Part shown: positions 1 to 9,560 of the stretch, in pieces | Position numbering within the stretch: the first letter of the stretch is position 1 | Layout: each line of letters starts with the position of its first letter | Assembly: GCF_014762765.1 (NCBI RefSeq) | Contig: NZ_JABURH010000186.1 | Location: 1 to 64,000, forward strand | Length of the DNA: 64,000 bases | Direction: 5' to 3' | Source: Alcanivorax sp. | GTDB lineage: Bacteria; Pseudomonadota; Gammaproteobacteria; Pseudomonadales; Alcanivoracaceae | The notes under the pieces: generated by a model | What the model saw: the letters and a program-made list of their open reading frames with translations, nothing else | The model's database searches: none | What the model was told of the DNA's origin: nothing | Position numbers and translations under genes: made by a program

Positions 1-106
1 AACCGGACATCAGCGGGGTGTGCAGGGTGGGCGGAACCTTGGTGATCAGTTCCACACCGAGGAAGATCGCCAGCACAAACAGAGTCAGTTGGGCTACGAA
101 ATCCAT
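1..106 (-). CDS. pntA2: NAD(P) transhydrogenase subunit alpha part 2 (membrane part), 5' portion only; continues past the window edge
   Basis: Reverse strand reads MDFVAQLTLFVLAIFLGVELITKVPPTLHTPLMSG...; the ATG overlaps the stop of the upstream pntA-like ORF (TAATG). Confidence 0.8.
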   Translation of the reverse strand, partial: MDFVAQLTLFVLAIFLGVELITKVPPTLHTPLMSG

Positions 107-1338
107 TATTTCTCCTCCTCCTTGTTGGCGTCGGAGTCCGCATCGGCGGTTTCCTCTGCCTCGGGCTCAGGCTTGGCCAGAGCGGGCAGGCCGAGCAGGT
201 CGCGCAGGCGGGCCTGGGGTACGTCGCCATCGTGGCTGATGACGGTTTCCACAACGATTTCGTCTTCGAAATCCAGTTGCAGGTCGCCGTTATCGTCCAG
301 CAGCAGATTAAGCAGGTTTTCCATGTTTTTGCCGAACATCTGGCTGGCATGGAAAGATACGGAGGAGGGCACGTTCTCGGGGCCGACGATGGTCACGCCG
401 TGCTTGACAACGGTCTTGCCAGACTCGGTCAAATCACAGTTGCCGCCACGTTCGGCGGCCAGATCCACAATGATGGAGCCGGGTTTCATGGCCTTGACCA
501 TGTCTTCGGTGACCAGAATAGGGCTCTTCGCGCCGGGAACGGCAGCAGTGGTGATTACCACGTCCATTTCCTTGATGACTTCTGTCATCAGCTCGCGCTG
601 ACGCTTGAGGAAGTCTTCGCCCTGGGCTTTGGCGTAACCGCCGGAGCCTTCTGCTTCACCGGTATCAAGGTCCAGCTCCACCGGCTTGGCGCCAACGGAC
701 AGGATCTGTTCACGGGCAGCTGGGCGCACGTCATAGGCTTCCACCACAGCACCCAGGCGCTTGGCAGTTGCACAGGCCTGCAAGCCAGCTACACCGGCAC
801 CCATCACGAACACGCGGGAGGCGTTCATGGTGCCGGCAGCGGTCATGTTCATGGGGAACATGCGCTGGGATTCGTTGGCAGCCAGCAGCACGCATTTGTA
901 ACCGGCAATCATGGCCATGGAGGAGAGTACATCCATAGCCTGGGCGCGGGTGATCCGCGGTACCAGCTCCAGTGCCAGGCCGGTAACTTTCTTGTCGGCC
1001 AGGGTCTGGGCAAATTGCGGGTTGGCCAGCGGATCGGTCATGCCGATAACGATCTGGCCTTGCTTGAGTTTGTCGAGATCCTCGTTGCCGTTCTGGGTGT
1101 TGCTGCCAGGTGTTTGCACCTGCAGTACCACTTGAGCGGAAGAGAATACCTCGTCGCGATCAACCAGCTTGGCACCGGCAGCTTCAAACGCGCTGTCCGG
1201 GTAGCCGGCAATATCACCAGCGCCACGCTCGATGATGATCTCGACACCTTGTTTTTTCAGCAATGCGCTGACGTTGGCAGGCGTTAATGCAACGCGCTGC
1301 TCGCCAGGGCAGATTTCTTTGGGAACACCGATAATCAC
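106..1338 (-). CDS. pntA: Re/Si-specific NAD(P)(+) transhydrogenase subunit alpha (soluble part)
   Basis: 410 aa; MIIGVPKEICPGEQRVALTPANV N-terminus and GAGVAGLQACATAKRLGAVVEAYDVR Rossmann region typical of the AlaDH/PNT family. Confidence 0.93.
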   Translation of the reverse strand: MIIGVPKEICPGEQRVALTPANVSALLKKQGVEIIIERGAGDIAGYPDSAFEAAGAKLVDRDEVFSSAQVVLQVQTPGSNTQNGNEDLDKLKQGQIVIGMTDPLANPQFAQTLADKKVTGLALELVPRITRAQAMDVLSSMAMIAGYKCVLLAANESQRMFPMNMTAAGTMNASRVFVMGAGVAGLQACATAKRLGAVVEAYDVRPAAREQILSVGAKPVELDLDTGEAEGSGGYAKAQGEDFLKRQRELMTEVIKEMDVVITTAAVPGAKSPILVTEDMVKAMKPGSIIVDLAAERGGNCDLTESGKTVVKHGVTIVGPENVPSSVSFHASQMFGKNMENLLNLLLDDNGDLQLDFEDEIVVETVISHDGDVPQARLRDLLGLPALAKPEPEAEETADADSDANKEEEK

Positions 1339-1727
1339 CTGCGTTACCCCCGTCTGTGGTTCGCAAATAATCGGCTATCAGGGCGGCTGAGTTGGCAACC
1401 CGGCGCCTTGAAAGCCTCGTTAAACGGTCGCTTCATGGGAGCCGACCGACAAGAGCCTGTCCCAGGCCCTTGCGCACCGCGTGCGGCGGAAAGTGGTGAC
1501 CCGGAGGTCGCTACTGTCATCCGTCACACTGCGAAGGTCGAATACCTCCGGTCAGTCCGTTGAATCGGACAAACCGGGGAATAACTTCCGTCGGTGGCGC
1601 AAAGGCCTGAAACAGGCTCTCAGCAGGGTGCTAACCTTATTGTGGCGATGCCACCTTGGCAAATGACAATTCGTTATCGCACCGATAAGCGGGTGACAAA
1701 TCGGTGTTTTTGTCACTTTCGGAGCCG

Positions 1728-3155
1728 TTAATCTACCGGACTGATGGTTTTTTGATCAACCAGCATTACGTCCGCATCTTCCTGCATGTGAATAAATGGC
1801 TCGAGAATAGTATTGCCACGCACTTCGGCCTCGATTACATGCAAAAATGTGTAGGCGCCAAGTAGCTTGCGGGCGAGGAAAATAAATTCCTTTGGCGGCA
1901 CATCAAAGTGCACTGACAAGGCATTGCGGCTGGCCCGATTCATGATCCGGTTTGGTAAATCGCTGTTGCCCCAGCAATATTCGCCCTTGTCATTGAGGAC
2001 TTCCGCCGGTGGCGGGAAGCGGTCAGGGTCCTGCAGCACCTCAATGGCCTCAAAGCAAAGCGAGCAAAAGTCATCCAGAAGGCGTCGCGGGGCACCGCGG
2101 GCCAGGAAATCCAGGGCGTTGAGGGCGCGAATCAGGCGATCACCGTCGTGGTGAAAGGACGCTCTGATCATTTCCCGGCCCGGTCCCAGCACCTCATTGT
2201 CAAAATCCCGAATAGCGCCGAAGTCCAGCAATACAATCTGGTCATTCTCAGGGCTGTCGCCAAAACGCAGCAGATAGTTGCCGAAATTAGGGTCGGTCTG
2301 CATTTTGTTCCATTCGAACACCTCCCGGCAGCACAACTCCATGATGGCTCGACCGATAAAGTTGCGGCGTTCCTGGGATAGCTTCAGCACGGACGGGTCG
2401 GTGACGCTGATGCCGCGCTCGAAGGTCATGCACATGATGTTGTGGCTGGAGTACTCAGAGACGATTTCCGGCACCACAAATCGGGTATCTTCGGCCAGCA
2501 CGTGTCGAAAATGGCGGGTGGTGTGGGCCTCCAGATCGTAATCCACTTCCCGCTGGAGCATTTCGCGCACTTCATCGAGCCACAGATTGAATTGCTCGGT
2601 CATCGGAACCAGGCGACTCAGCTTGAGCAGGCGAACCAGGGCGCGCATGTCCGAGTCAATGGCATCGGCAACGCCAGGATACTGGATCTTGAGCACCAGC
2701 TCCTTGCCGTCCGATTTACGTATGGCTTTATGGACCTGGGCCAGGGAGGCGGCGCCCAGCGGCGTTTCCTCGATCTCCAGTTCCGCCATTTTGACCTCGC
2801 CAAGCTCTCGCTTGAGGTGGCGCTCAATGGAGGGCCACTCCAGGGCGCTGGTCTGGTTTTCCAGAGTGTGCAGGGCTGTGGTCACTTCCTCTGGCAGGAA
2901 ATGCTCGCCGAAAAGGGCCATCATCTGGCCGATTTTGACGACAGAACCCTTGAGTCGGCCCAGTTCATCCACCAGCTCCTGGGCGCGGGCGGACAGGTTC
3001 TCCTTGCGGCGAGCCTCACGTTGATCCTTGGGGGTAAAGATGGAGCCGGCACTGGCGGTCGCATACTTGGCACCGGCCAGAAAGCCGGCCTTGGCCATGG
3101 AAAAGCGTCGCTCAACCGAGCCGGTCTTAACCCGTTTTACGGTTTTTCGTGTCAT
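1728..3155 (-). CDS. AarF/UbiB (ABC1) family atypical kinase
   Basis: 475 aa; KxGQ motif (LKGSVVKIGQMMAL), ASLAQVHKA, LVLKIQYPGV, LLDFGAIRDF. Confidence 0.9.
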   Translation of the reverse strand: MTRKTVKRVKTGSVERRFSMAKAGFLAGAKYATASAGSIFTPKDQREARRKENLSARAQELVDELGRLKGSVVKIGQMMALFGEHFLPEEVTTALHTLENQTSALEWPSIERHLKRELGEVKMAELEIEETPLGAASLAQVHKAIRKSDGKELVLKIQYPGVADAIDSDMRALVRLLKLSRLVPMTEQFNLWLDEVREMLQREVDYDLEAHTTRHFRHVLAEDTRFVVPEIVSEYSSHNIMCMTFERGISVTDPSVLKLSQERRNFIGRAIMELCCREVFEWNKMQTDPNFGNYLLRFGDSPENDQIVLLDFGAIRDFDNEVLGPGREMIRASFHHDGDRLIRALNALDFLARGAPRRLLDDFCSLCFEAIEVLQDPDRFPPPAEVLNDKGEYCWGNSDLPNRIMNRASRNALSVHFDVPPKEFIFLARKLLGAYTFLHVIEAEVRGNTILEPFIHMQEDADVMLVDQKTISPVD

Positions 3156-3301
3156 AGTCGCGAGGAAACTCCGTTTGCCATCCTGAACGCCGGTGGCATT
3201 CTAGCCGGTATTGGATAGTGGGTCATTGCCCGGACCTGTTACAGGCTTTGTTGGTTTGTGTCTGACAGGGTACAGAATAAGCGCCAGAAAGGAGAGCTTG
3301 C

Positions 3302-4072
3302 ATGGGAAGAACCTGGGTGTTGTTGCGTGGCCTGGTTCGTGAACAGAGACACTGGGAGGATTTCCCGGAACATTTTCAGGCCAGTGTGCCACAGGACCGG
3401 GTTGTAACTGTGGATTTGCCTGGTAACGGGCGCTTCTATCAGGACAAAAGCCCGACTCGGGTTGCCGCCATGGTGGCCCATCTGCGCGATCAGCTGGTCA
3501 AACAGGGACATCAGGGTCCTTACCATCTGGTAGCCTTGTCACTGGGCGGCATGGTGGCGGTGCAATGGTTGTGTCAGGCACCTGGCGATGTGGCATTTGC
3601 GGGCTTGATCAACACCAGTGCCAGCCGATACAGCCCGTTCTGGCGACGCTTGCGCCCAGCCAATTACCGTCGCCTGCTAAGTGATGCAGTATTCGGTCGT
3701 GACCGATTGCGCAAGGAAACTGCCATTCTGGAAATTACCTCAAACCTGCGTGAGCCCGAATTCCTTCATCAGCTGGCAGAAACCTGGGCTGGCTATGCCC
3801 GCGAGCAGCCGGTCTCTTTGATTAACAGCCTGCGCCAGCTGCTCGCTGCCATGCGGTTTCGAGCTCCAGCGTCCTTACCGGAAAGCGTGCCTGTTTTGAT
3901 CATTAACGGGGCAGGGGACCGCCTGGTCAGCCCTGCCTGCTCACAGAGCCTTGCCCAGGCCTGGGACCTGCCGATGAAATCCCACCCTCAGGCAGGTCAT
4001 GATCTCCCCCTGGATGCACCGCAGTGGCTAATCAATACCCTGATTGAAGGGGTAACAGATTTCACTGTTTAG
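3302..4072 (+). CDS. alpha/beta hydrolase
   Basis: 256 aa; nucleophile elbow LVALSLGGMVA and C-terminal GHDLPLDAP with catalytic His. Confidence 0.85.
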   Translation: MGRTWVLLRGLVREQRHWEDFPEHFQASVPQDRVVTVDLPGNGRFYQDKSPTRVAAMVAHLRDQLVKQGHQGPYHLVALSLGGMVAVQWLCQAPGDVAFAGLINTSASRYSPFWRRLRPANYRRLLSDAVFGRDRLRKETAILEITSNLREPEFLHQLAETWAGYAREQPVSLINSLRQLLAAMRFRAPASLPESVPVLIINGAGDRLVSPACSQSLAQAWDLPMKSHPQAGHDLPLDAPQWLINTLIEGVTDFTV

Positions 4073-4087
4073 TGTGTTGACCGTCCC

Positions 4088-4149
4088 ACCTCGCTGGCCT
4101 AGCGTTACCACAGAACTCACGAGTTCTAAGGTGGTAACAAATGCGAGGT
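4088..4149 (+). promoter_or_regulatory. Nested dyad/hairpin in the leader of the DUF2236 gene; outer arm covers the Shine-Dalgarno
   Basis: ACCTCGC (4088-4094) pairs with GCGAGGT (4143-4149); GTTACCAC (4104-4111) with GTGGTAAC (4131-4138); AGAACTC (4112-4118) with GAGTTCT (4121-4127). Start codon at 4155. Confidence 0.6.
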
Positions 4150-4154
4150 AAGTC

Positions 4155-5297
4155 ATGGCAACACCACAGGAAATATCCCGCTTCGAGCGCGGACCACAGA
4201 GCCCCCGTGAGCGGGTCTGGTGGGACCGCTATTCCCATGAACGACTGAATGCCTGGCGCCAGGTACAGGACCCGCTGGCGGACCGCTGCGCGGCAAAAAT
4301 CAAGTTCACCCGACCTTCCGGTTTGCTAGAGGAAGTGGAAAGACGGGCCAGGGAAGAGGGTGGCGATTTCCTGGCTTTTCTAGACCATTGCCATACGGTG
4401 CCATCGTGGGTTGATTTCGACGCCATGGAGCTGGGCCGGCGCATGTACCGCCGCAATGGCGCACTGCAGGGCCTTGTGCTGATGTGTTCCAGCCTGGTGG
4501 AAGGTTATGCGCACAACAAGCCATCCCAGGTACTGGTTGCCACCGGACGCTTGCAGAAAGATGTTTCCCGACGGATCTATGAAACTGGGCAGATGCTCCA
4601 CAACATCGTTGGCGACGACGGCATTCGCCCCGGCAGCCTTGGGCATCGCACCCTGATGGAGGTACGCCTGCTGCACGCGGCAGTGCGACAGTTCCTGGCC
4701 AATAATCCGCGTTGGGACAATGCCAGATATGATCTGCCCATCAATCAGGAGGACATGGCCGGCACCATTCTGGAGTTCGATTTCATGGTGGTCAGGGGGC
4801 TCAAACGATTGGGGCTGCAGATCAGCCGCACCGAACATGAATCCATGCATTATTTCTGGCGTTATGCGGGGTACCTGCTTGGTGTCGACGACGCCTTGCT
4901 GACAACCACCCTGGAAGAACAGGAAATTCTTGCCATGCAGTTGACCTCGCACCTGTATGAACCCACGGCGGACAGCGAATCACTGGCCAAGGCCCTGTTG
5001 CGGGACATGGCCGGCAAACCGCCGTTCAACCTGTCCTATGAGGTATTGCTGGGCTTCAGCCGTTACCTGATTGGCGACAAAGTCGCGGATGATCTGAATA
5101 TCCATAGCAGCGTTTCCGCTGCCACTGCGGTGCGGGTGGTGAAGACGGCTGTCAGTGCCGCCAGTCTCGGGGTGCGGTTCCTGCCGGATCCTGCCAAGCG
5201 GGTCCTGGAAGACTTGAATCATCGATTGGGCAAGCGAACCTTGAAAGCAGGTCTGGGAGACGATCCGGCCCGCTGGGGCTTCAAAGCCCTGGCCTGA
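4155..5297 (+). CDS. Oxygenase MpaB / rubber oxygenase (Lcp)-like, DUF2236 family protein
   Basis: 380 aa; N-terminal VWWDRYSHERL and His-containing helices (ALQGLVLMCSSLVEGYA, MHYFWRYAGYLLGV) resembling DUF2236. Confidence 0.72.
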   Translation: MATPQEISRFERGPQSPRERVWWDRYSHERLNAWRQVQDPLADRCAAKIKFTRPSGLLEEVERRAREEGGDFLAFLDHCHTVPSWVDFDAMELGRRMYRRNGALQGLVLMCSSLVEGYAHNKPSQVLVATGRLQKDVSRRIYETGQMLHNIVGDDGIRPGSLGHRTLMEVRLLHAAVRQFLANNPRWDNARYDLPINQEDMAGTILEFDFMVVRGLKRLGLQISRTEHESMHYFWRYAGYLLGVDDALLTTTLEEQEILAMQLTSHLYEPTADSESLAKALLRDMAGKPPFNLSYEVLLGFSRYLIGDKVADDLNIHSSVSAATAVRVVKTAVSAASLGVRFLPDPAKRVLEDLNHRLGKRTLKAGLGDDPARWGFKALA

Positions 5298-5301
5298 AAA
5301 C

Positions 5302-5329
5302 AAAAAAACCGGCGAAAGCCGGTTTTTTT
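5302..5329. terminator. Bidirectional Rho-independent terminator between convergent genes
   Basis: aaaaaaaCCGGCgaaaGCCGGttttttt. Confidence 0.9.
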
Positions 5330-5369
5330 GTTGCTGCGCCTGTTGTTTCCGTAGTTGGGATGGCCCGAT

Positions 5370-7475
5370 TTAGCCTTTGCGGGCCACCTGGTTTTCTCGT
5401 ATCAGATTCATGTAGTCCACCAGAATTTCCCCGGTTTCCCGTACGTACGGATCTTCATCAATGGATTCGTCATCGCTTTCCGGGTCCAGCGCCCGCTGCT
5501 CTTCCAGATCACGCAGCTCCTTGATGCTGGCAAGCGGCTCTTCGTCGCGGGATTTGCGGCGCTGGTTTTCGATGGCAAGGCGTTCGCGATCCAACGCCTT
5601 TTGTGTGGCTGTGCGACTTTTTTCGTTCAGGGACAACTCCGTGCGGCTGCGGTTCTCGTCCAGCAACCTGCGCAGGGATTCCACGTAAATGAACTCCGGG
5701 TCCTTGTTGATGCGGCTGGAATGCTGTTCCCGCAGCTGGGGCAGGTAGGGGACAATATCGCTGACACGCTGGTATTTTGCCGAGTCAATTTCATCCCAGG
5801 GCAGGGCATTGGGCAACGAGCTTTCTCCCACCTCGTCCTTGTCGATAAGCGATGGCATATCCACGTCGGGCACGATGCCCAGGTTCTGGTTACTGGAACC
5901 GGATACCCGATAGAACTTGGCGTTGGTCATCTTAAGCTTGCCGTGGTTCAGATCCAGCAATGTCTGCACTGTACCTTTGCCGTAGGTCTGATCACCGACA
6001 ATCAGGGCGCGGCCATAATCCTGCATTGCGCCGGCAAAGATTTCCGAGGCAGAAGCGCTGAAGCGATTGACCATCACCGCCATGGGGCCGGCGTAGAGCA
6101 CACCGGGGAATTTATCACCCTCAATGCTGACCCGGCCATTAGACTCGCGCACCTGTACGGTGGGGCCCCGGTTGATAAACAGGCTGACCAGCTTGTTCAC
6201 CTCCAGCAGGGAGCCGCCACCGTTATTGCGCAGATCAATCACCAGTCCGTCGATGTTTTCCTTGCGCAGCTCAACCAGCAGCTTGGCTACGTCACTGGTA
6301 GTGCTGGTGTAGTTGGGGTCACCGCGGTGGAAGGCGGCAAAATCCAGATAAAACGCCGGGATTTCGATGATGCCCAGTTTCATGGTCTCGCCATCGCGCT
6401 CGACGGTGATCACGTCCTTTTTGGCCGCCTGTTCTTCCAATACCACCTTGTTGCGCTCGATGGTAATGGTGCGGGTATCGTGTTCACTGGCACTACCGGC
6501 AGGAATGATTTCCAGATTCACCTTGGTGCCCTTGGGGCCACGGATCTGGTCCACCACTTCGTCCAGGCGCAGACCGATTACTGGTTCCGGAGCTTGGTCA
6601 TCCTGGGAAACACCCACGATCCGGTCTGCTGGTTTCAGCTGGCCGCTTTTTGCCGCCGGGCCGCCGGGGACCAGGCGTACCACTTTGGTATAACCGTCTT
6701 CGTACTGTAGAACTGCGCCGATACCTTCCAGGGAGCGGCTCATGCTGATGTCGAAGTTCTCCGAGTTATGCGGTGTGAAATAGGTGGTGTGGGGATCAAA
6801 GGTTTGTGTCAGTGCATTGATGTAAACCTGAAAGACATCTTCCGGAGTGTTCTGGCTGATACGTTTGAGCTGGCTCTCATAGCGGCGAGTCAGGCGGGTA
6901 CGAATATCCTCCAGGGAACTGTCATTGAGGCGCATGGACAGGACGGCATTTTTCAGCTGTCGGTGCCAGATAGCATCCAGTGCTGCCTCGTCGGCAGCCC
7001 AAGGCGCATCTTCACGGTCCACCAACACGGATTCCTCACCCTCAAAGGTCAGCGACTCCAGGTCATTCTCAATGGTGTCGAGTAGCTTGCTCAGCCGCGC
7101 TTCCAGACGTTGCTGGAAACGGTTAAAGATGGTGTAGCCGGCTTCCAGTTGCCCCCGGCTCAGCTGGTCATCCAGCTGGTCTCGGTAACGCTCGAATTCT
7201 CGAATGTCCGTGGCCAGGAAATACTGGCGATTTGGGTCCAGATCCTTGAGATAACTATCCAGGACTTGGCTTGAAAGAGTGTCGTCAAACTCGAGTTGCC
7301 GGTAATGATGCTTCAGTTTTGCGGCAATTTCCTCGGCGGCATCCAGCTGATTGCTGGTGGGCTTCAGGTTACCCTGAACCTCCGGCTCGGAACGAAGACC
7401 ACTCACTCCCTGAATGGCGCCCCCAAGCAGGACAAGTGCCAGCGCCAGGGGAAAGAGTTTACGAACTAGTGACAT
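5370..7475 (-). CDS. prc: Carboxy-terminal processing periplasmic protease (tail-specific protease)
   Basis: PDZ plus S41 domains; GPMAVMVNRFSASASEIFAGAMQDYGRALIVGDQTYGKGTVQ active-site region; start chosen at MSLVRKLFPLALALVLLGG (signal peptide). Confidence 0.93.
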   Translation of the reverse strand: MSLVRKLFPLALALVLLGGAIQGVSGLRSEPEVQGNLKPTSNQLDAAEEIAAKLKHHYRQLEFDDTLSSQVLDSYLKDLDPNRQYFLATDIREFERYRDQLDDQLSRGQLEAGYTIFNRFQQRLEARLSKLLDTIENDLESLTFEGEESVLVDREDAPWAADEAALDAIWHRQLKNAVLSMRLNDSSLEDIRTRLTRRYESQLKRISQNTPEDVFQVYINALTQTFDPHTTYFTPHNSENFDISMSRSLEGIGAVLQYEDGYTKVVRLVPGGPAAKSGQLKPADRIVGVSQDDQAPEPVIGLRLDEVVDQIRGPKGTKVNLEIIPAGSASEHDTRTITIERNKVVLEEQAAKKDVITVERDGETMKLGIIEIPAFYLDFAAFHRGDPNYTSTTSDVAKLLVELRKENIDGLVIDLRNNGGGSLLEVNKLVSLFINRGPTVQVRESNGRVSIEGDKFPGVLYAGPMAVMVNRFSASASEIFAGAMQDYGRALIVGDQTYGKGTVQTLLDLNHGKLKMTNAKFYRVSGSSNQNLGIVPDVDMPSLIDKDEVGESSLPNALPWDEIDSAKYQRVSDIVPYLPQLREQHSSRINKDPEFIYVESLRRLLDENRSRTELSLNEKSRTATQKALDRERLAIENQRRKSRDEEPLASIKELRDLEEQRALDPESDDESIDEDPYVRETGEILVDYMNLIRENQVARKG

Positions 7476-7644
7476 GCTGTTTCTCAAACGATTTACCTGC
7501 AGTATAGACGACCGCCCGTAGGCGGTCATTCACGGTTGCTATAACCTGTAGACTATTCTGAGTGCGCGAAGTTGCACGGTCAGACAAGTCTCTCAATCAC
7601 GGTTTCCAGCAATTCAAACAAGACCCTAGCGCACGGGGGATGCT

Positions 7645-8868
7645 TTGCACAGACTGTTCAGCCTGTTTTTCCTTGCGGGTATCGCCGGAGCGGTGATACA
7701 GCTTATCGGTGGAGATATGGCGGCTCCGGGCCGTTTAATCAATGCCCTCTGGTCGGCAGCCGACCTGGCCGTGGAGGTGAGCCTGGGGCTGATCGGGGTG
7801 CTCGCACTTTGGAGCGGGCTGTTCAAGATGGCCGAAGCCAGCAACCTGGCCGCCCGGTTGTCGTCATGGGTTGAGCCGGTTCTCGCTCGCTTGATGCCAG
7901 GAGTCCGGCGCACTCCCGAAGCATCCGCACCGGTTTCCATGAATCTGGCTGCCAACATGCTGGGCCTGGACAATGCCGCCACACCGCTTGGGCTCAAGGC
8001 CATGGAACGCCTGCAGGAAGGCAATCCGCAGCCGACACGGGCCACGGATAGCCAGATCATGTTCCTGGTGCTCAACACATCGTCGGTCACCCTGGTACCG
8101 GTAACCGTGCTGTTGTTCCGAGCCCAGCAGGGCGCCAACGACCCGGCGGCGGTCTACCTGCCGCTACTGATGGCGACCACCATATCCACCCTGGTGGGCA
8201 TTCTGGTCACCGCCCGGGTGCAGCGTATCTCTCTGCGTGACCCGCTGTTGCTGGTAGTGGCCGGGCTGTGGCTGAGCATATTGGCGGCACTGGGCATCGT
8301 GGTGTGGCTGGCGCCCACGGAGCTGGCCAATACCCTCTCAAGTCTGCTCGGTAACGGCATTCTGTTGCTGGTATTGAGCGCCTTCTTCATTGCCGCCTGG
8401 CGCGGCGGTGTGGATAGCTACGACACATTTGTTGAAGGCGCCAAGGAGGGCTTTGCCCTGGCGGTACGCCTGATTCCCTACCTGGTGGCCATGCTGGCGG
8501 CTATCGCCATGCTAAGAGCCGGCGGGGTGCTGGACCTGTTTCTGGACGGCATCCGCTTCGGGGCCGCCACCATTGGTTGGGATACCCGTTTTGTGGACGC
8601 GCTACCGGTGGCGTTCCTCAAACCCCTCAGCGGCTCCGGGGCTCGGGCAGCCATGGTGGATGTGATGCAGACCCAGGGTGTGGATTCCCTGGCGGCGCGG
8701 ATGGCTGCGGTCATGCAGGGGTCCACCGAAACCACTTTCTATGTCCTGGCTGTGTATTTTGGCAGCGTGGGCATTCGCGATTTCCGATACGCCTTGTGGT
8801 GCGGCCTGGCGGCGGATGCAGCGGGGCTGATTGCCGCGATCTTGCTCAGTTATGCGTTCTGGGGCTGA
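7645..8868 (+). CDS. Fused SpmA/SpmB-type nucleoside recognition (Gate) domain membrane protein
   Basis: 407 aa; SMNLAANMLGLDNAATPLGLKAM and KPLSGSGARAAMVDVM motifs of the spore-maturation A/B family. Confidence 0.85.
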   Translation: MHRLFSLFFLAGIAGAVIQLIGGDMAAPGRLINALWSAADLAVEVSLGLIGVLALWSGLFKMAEASNLAARLSSWVEPVLARLMPGVRRTPEASAPVSMNLAANMLGLDNAATPLGLKAMERLQEGNPQPTRATDSQIMFLVLNTSSVTLVPVTVLLFRAQQGANDPAAVYLPLLMATTISTLVGILVTARVQRISLRDPLLLVVAGLWLSILAALGIVVWLAPTELANTLSSLLGNGILLLVLSAFFIAAWRGGVDSYDTFVEGAKEGFALAVRLIPYLVAMLAAIAMLRAGGVLDLFLDGIRFGAATIGWDTRFVDALPVAFLKPLSGSGARAAMVDVMQTQGVDSLAARMAAVMQGSTETTFYVLAVYFGSVGIRDFRYALWCGLAADAAGLIAAILLSYAFWG

Positions 8869-9497
8869 CCGGTCGTGAGGATCCGGCGAAAGGTGAGATT
8901 GAGCCGCTCAGCTTGAACCCGTTGCCGACGCGGTAAGGCATGCTGAAATTGCTGCTGCACTTGCGGGCTCATCAGCAACAGGCTGTTGTCGGGCAGGGCA
9001 AGCGAGAAGCACTGCCGCGTGCTGTCACGGGGCCGAAACACGAAATCCCTTTCGGCGCCAAGGCTGTAGGACGCAATCCAGGGTTCCGCCCCCAATTCCG
9101 GTTCGTCGTCACTGTGATAGCCCATGCAGTCCTTGCCGTTTCGATAACGATTGGCCAATACCGAGTTAAAATGATGTCCGCAGAGCTCACTGACGGTATC
9201 GCGCACGGGCAACAGGGCGTCAGGCCAACCCTCGGCCACATGCTGATGACCGGAGTAGCGGTAGGGAATGCCCGCATCACCATGCCAGGCGGTGAGACGT
9301 GGTACGGTATGATAACGGCCGAACACCTGTATTCGTGGCTGCTGCCAGTCCAGCTGGCTATTCAATGTCGCCTGCAGCGACCGGCTCAGCGCAGCGGGCA
9401 GGGCGTCATGCCATAGCCAGAGCCGGGCCTCGCCGGCCAGTGTTATCAATTGCGGTTCTTTTTCCCGGGCCCTGGCTCGGGAATCGTTGACAGTCAT
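8850..9497 (-). CDS. AlkB-family 2-oxoglutarate/Fe(II) dioxygenase
   Basis: 215 aa; NRYRNGKDCMGYHSDDEPELG (HxD) and LLLMSPQVQQQFQHALPRR motifs of AlkB homologues. Confidence 0.88.
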   Translation of the reverse strand: MTVNDSRARAREKEPQLITLAGEARLWLWHDALPAALSRSLQATLNSQLDWQQPRIQVFGRYHTVPRLTAWHGDAGIPYRYSGHQHVAEGWPDALLPVRDTVSELCGHHFNSVLANRYRNGKDCMGYHSDDEPELGAEPWIASYSLGAERDFVFRPRDSTRQCFSLALPDNSLLLMSPQVQQQFQHALPRRQRVQAERLNLTFRRILTTGQPQNA

Positions 9498-9560
9498 AAG
9501 CGTCGTGCTTTATCAAATTGCTGCCGGCGACTTGCCGGCAATGTTGATTAGGAAAACATC

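Noticed and set aside
232-1287. Long plus-strand ORF (351 aa) opposite pntA
   Set aside because: Shadow ORF of a high-GC coding frame; low-complexity His/Gly-rich translation; the minus-strand frame is a clear PntA.
1481-1666. 61-aa plus-strand ORF in the pnt upstream gap
   Set aside because: Short, no clear RBS or homology signal; more likely non-coding leader.
2442-3218. 258-aa plus-strand ORF opposite the UbiB-like kinase
   Set aside because: Antisense shadow ORF; the kinase frame explains the region.
5355-6710. 451-aa plus-strand ORF opposite prc
   Set aside because: Antisense shadow of a well-conserved protease; no recognisable motif.
7510-7527. GACCGCCcgtaGGCGGTC hairpin near the prc start
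   Set aside because: Short and without a T-tract; lies just upstream of the likely prc start (7475), so not enough support to call a regulatory element.
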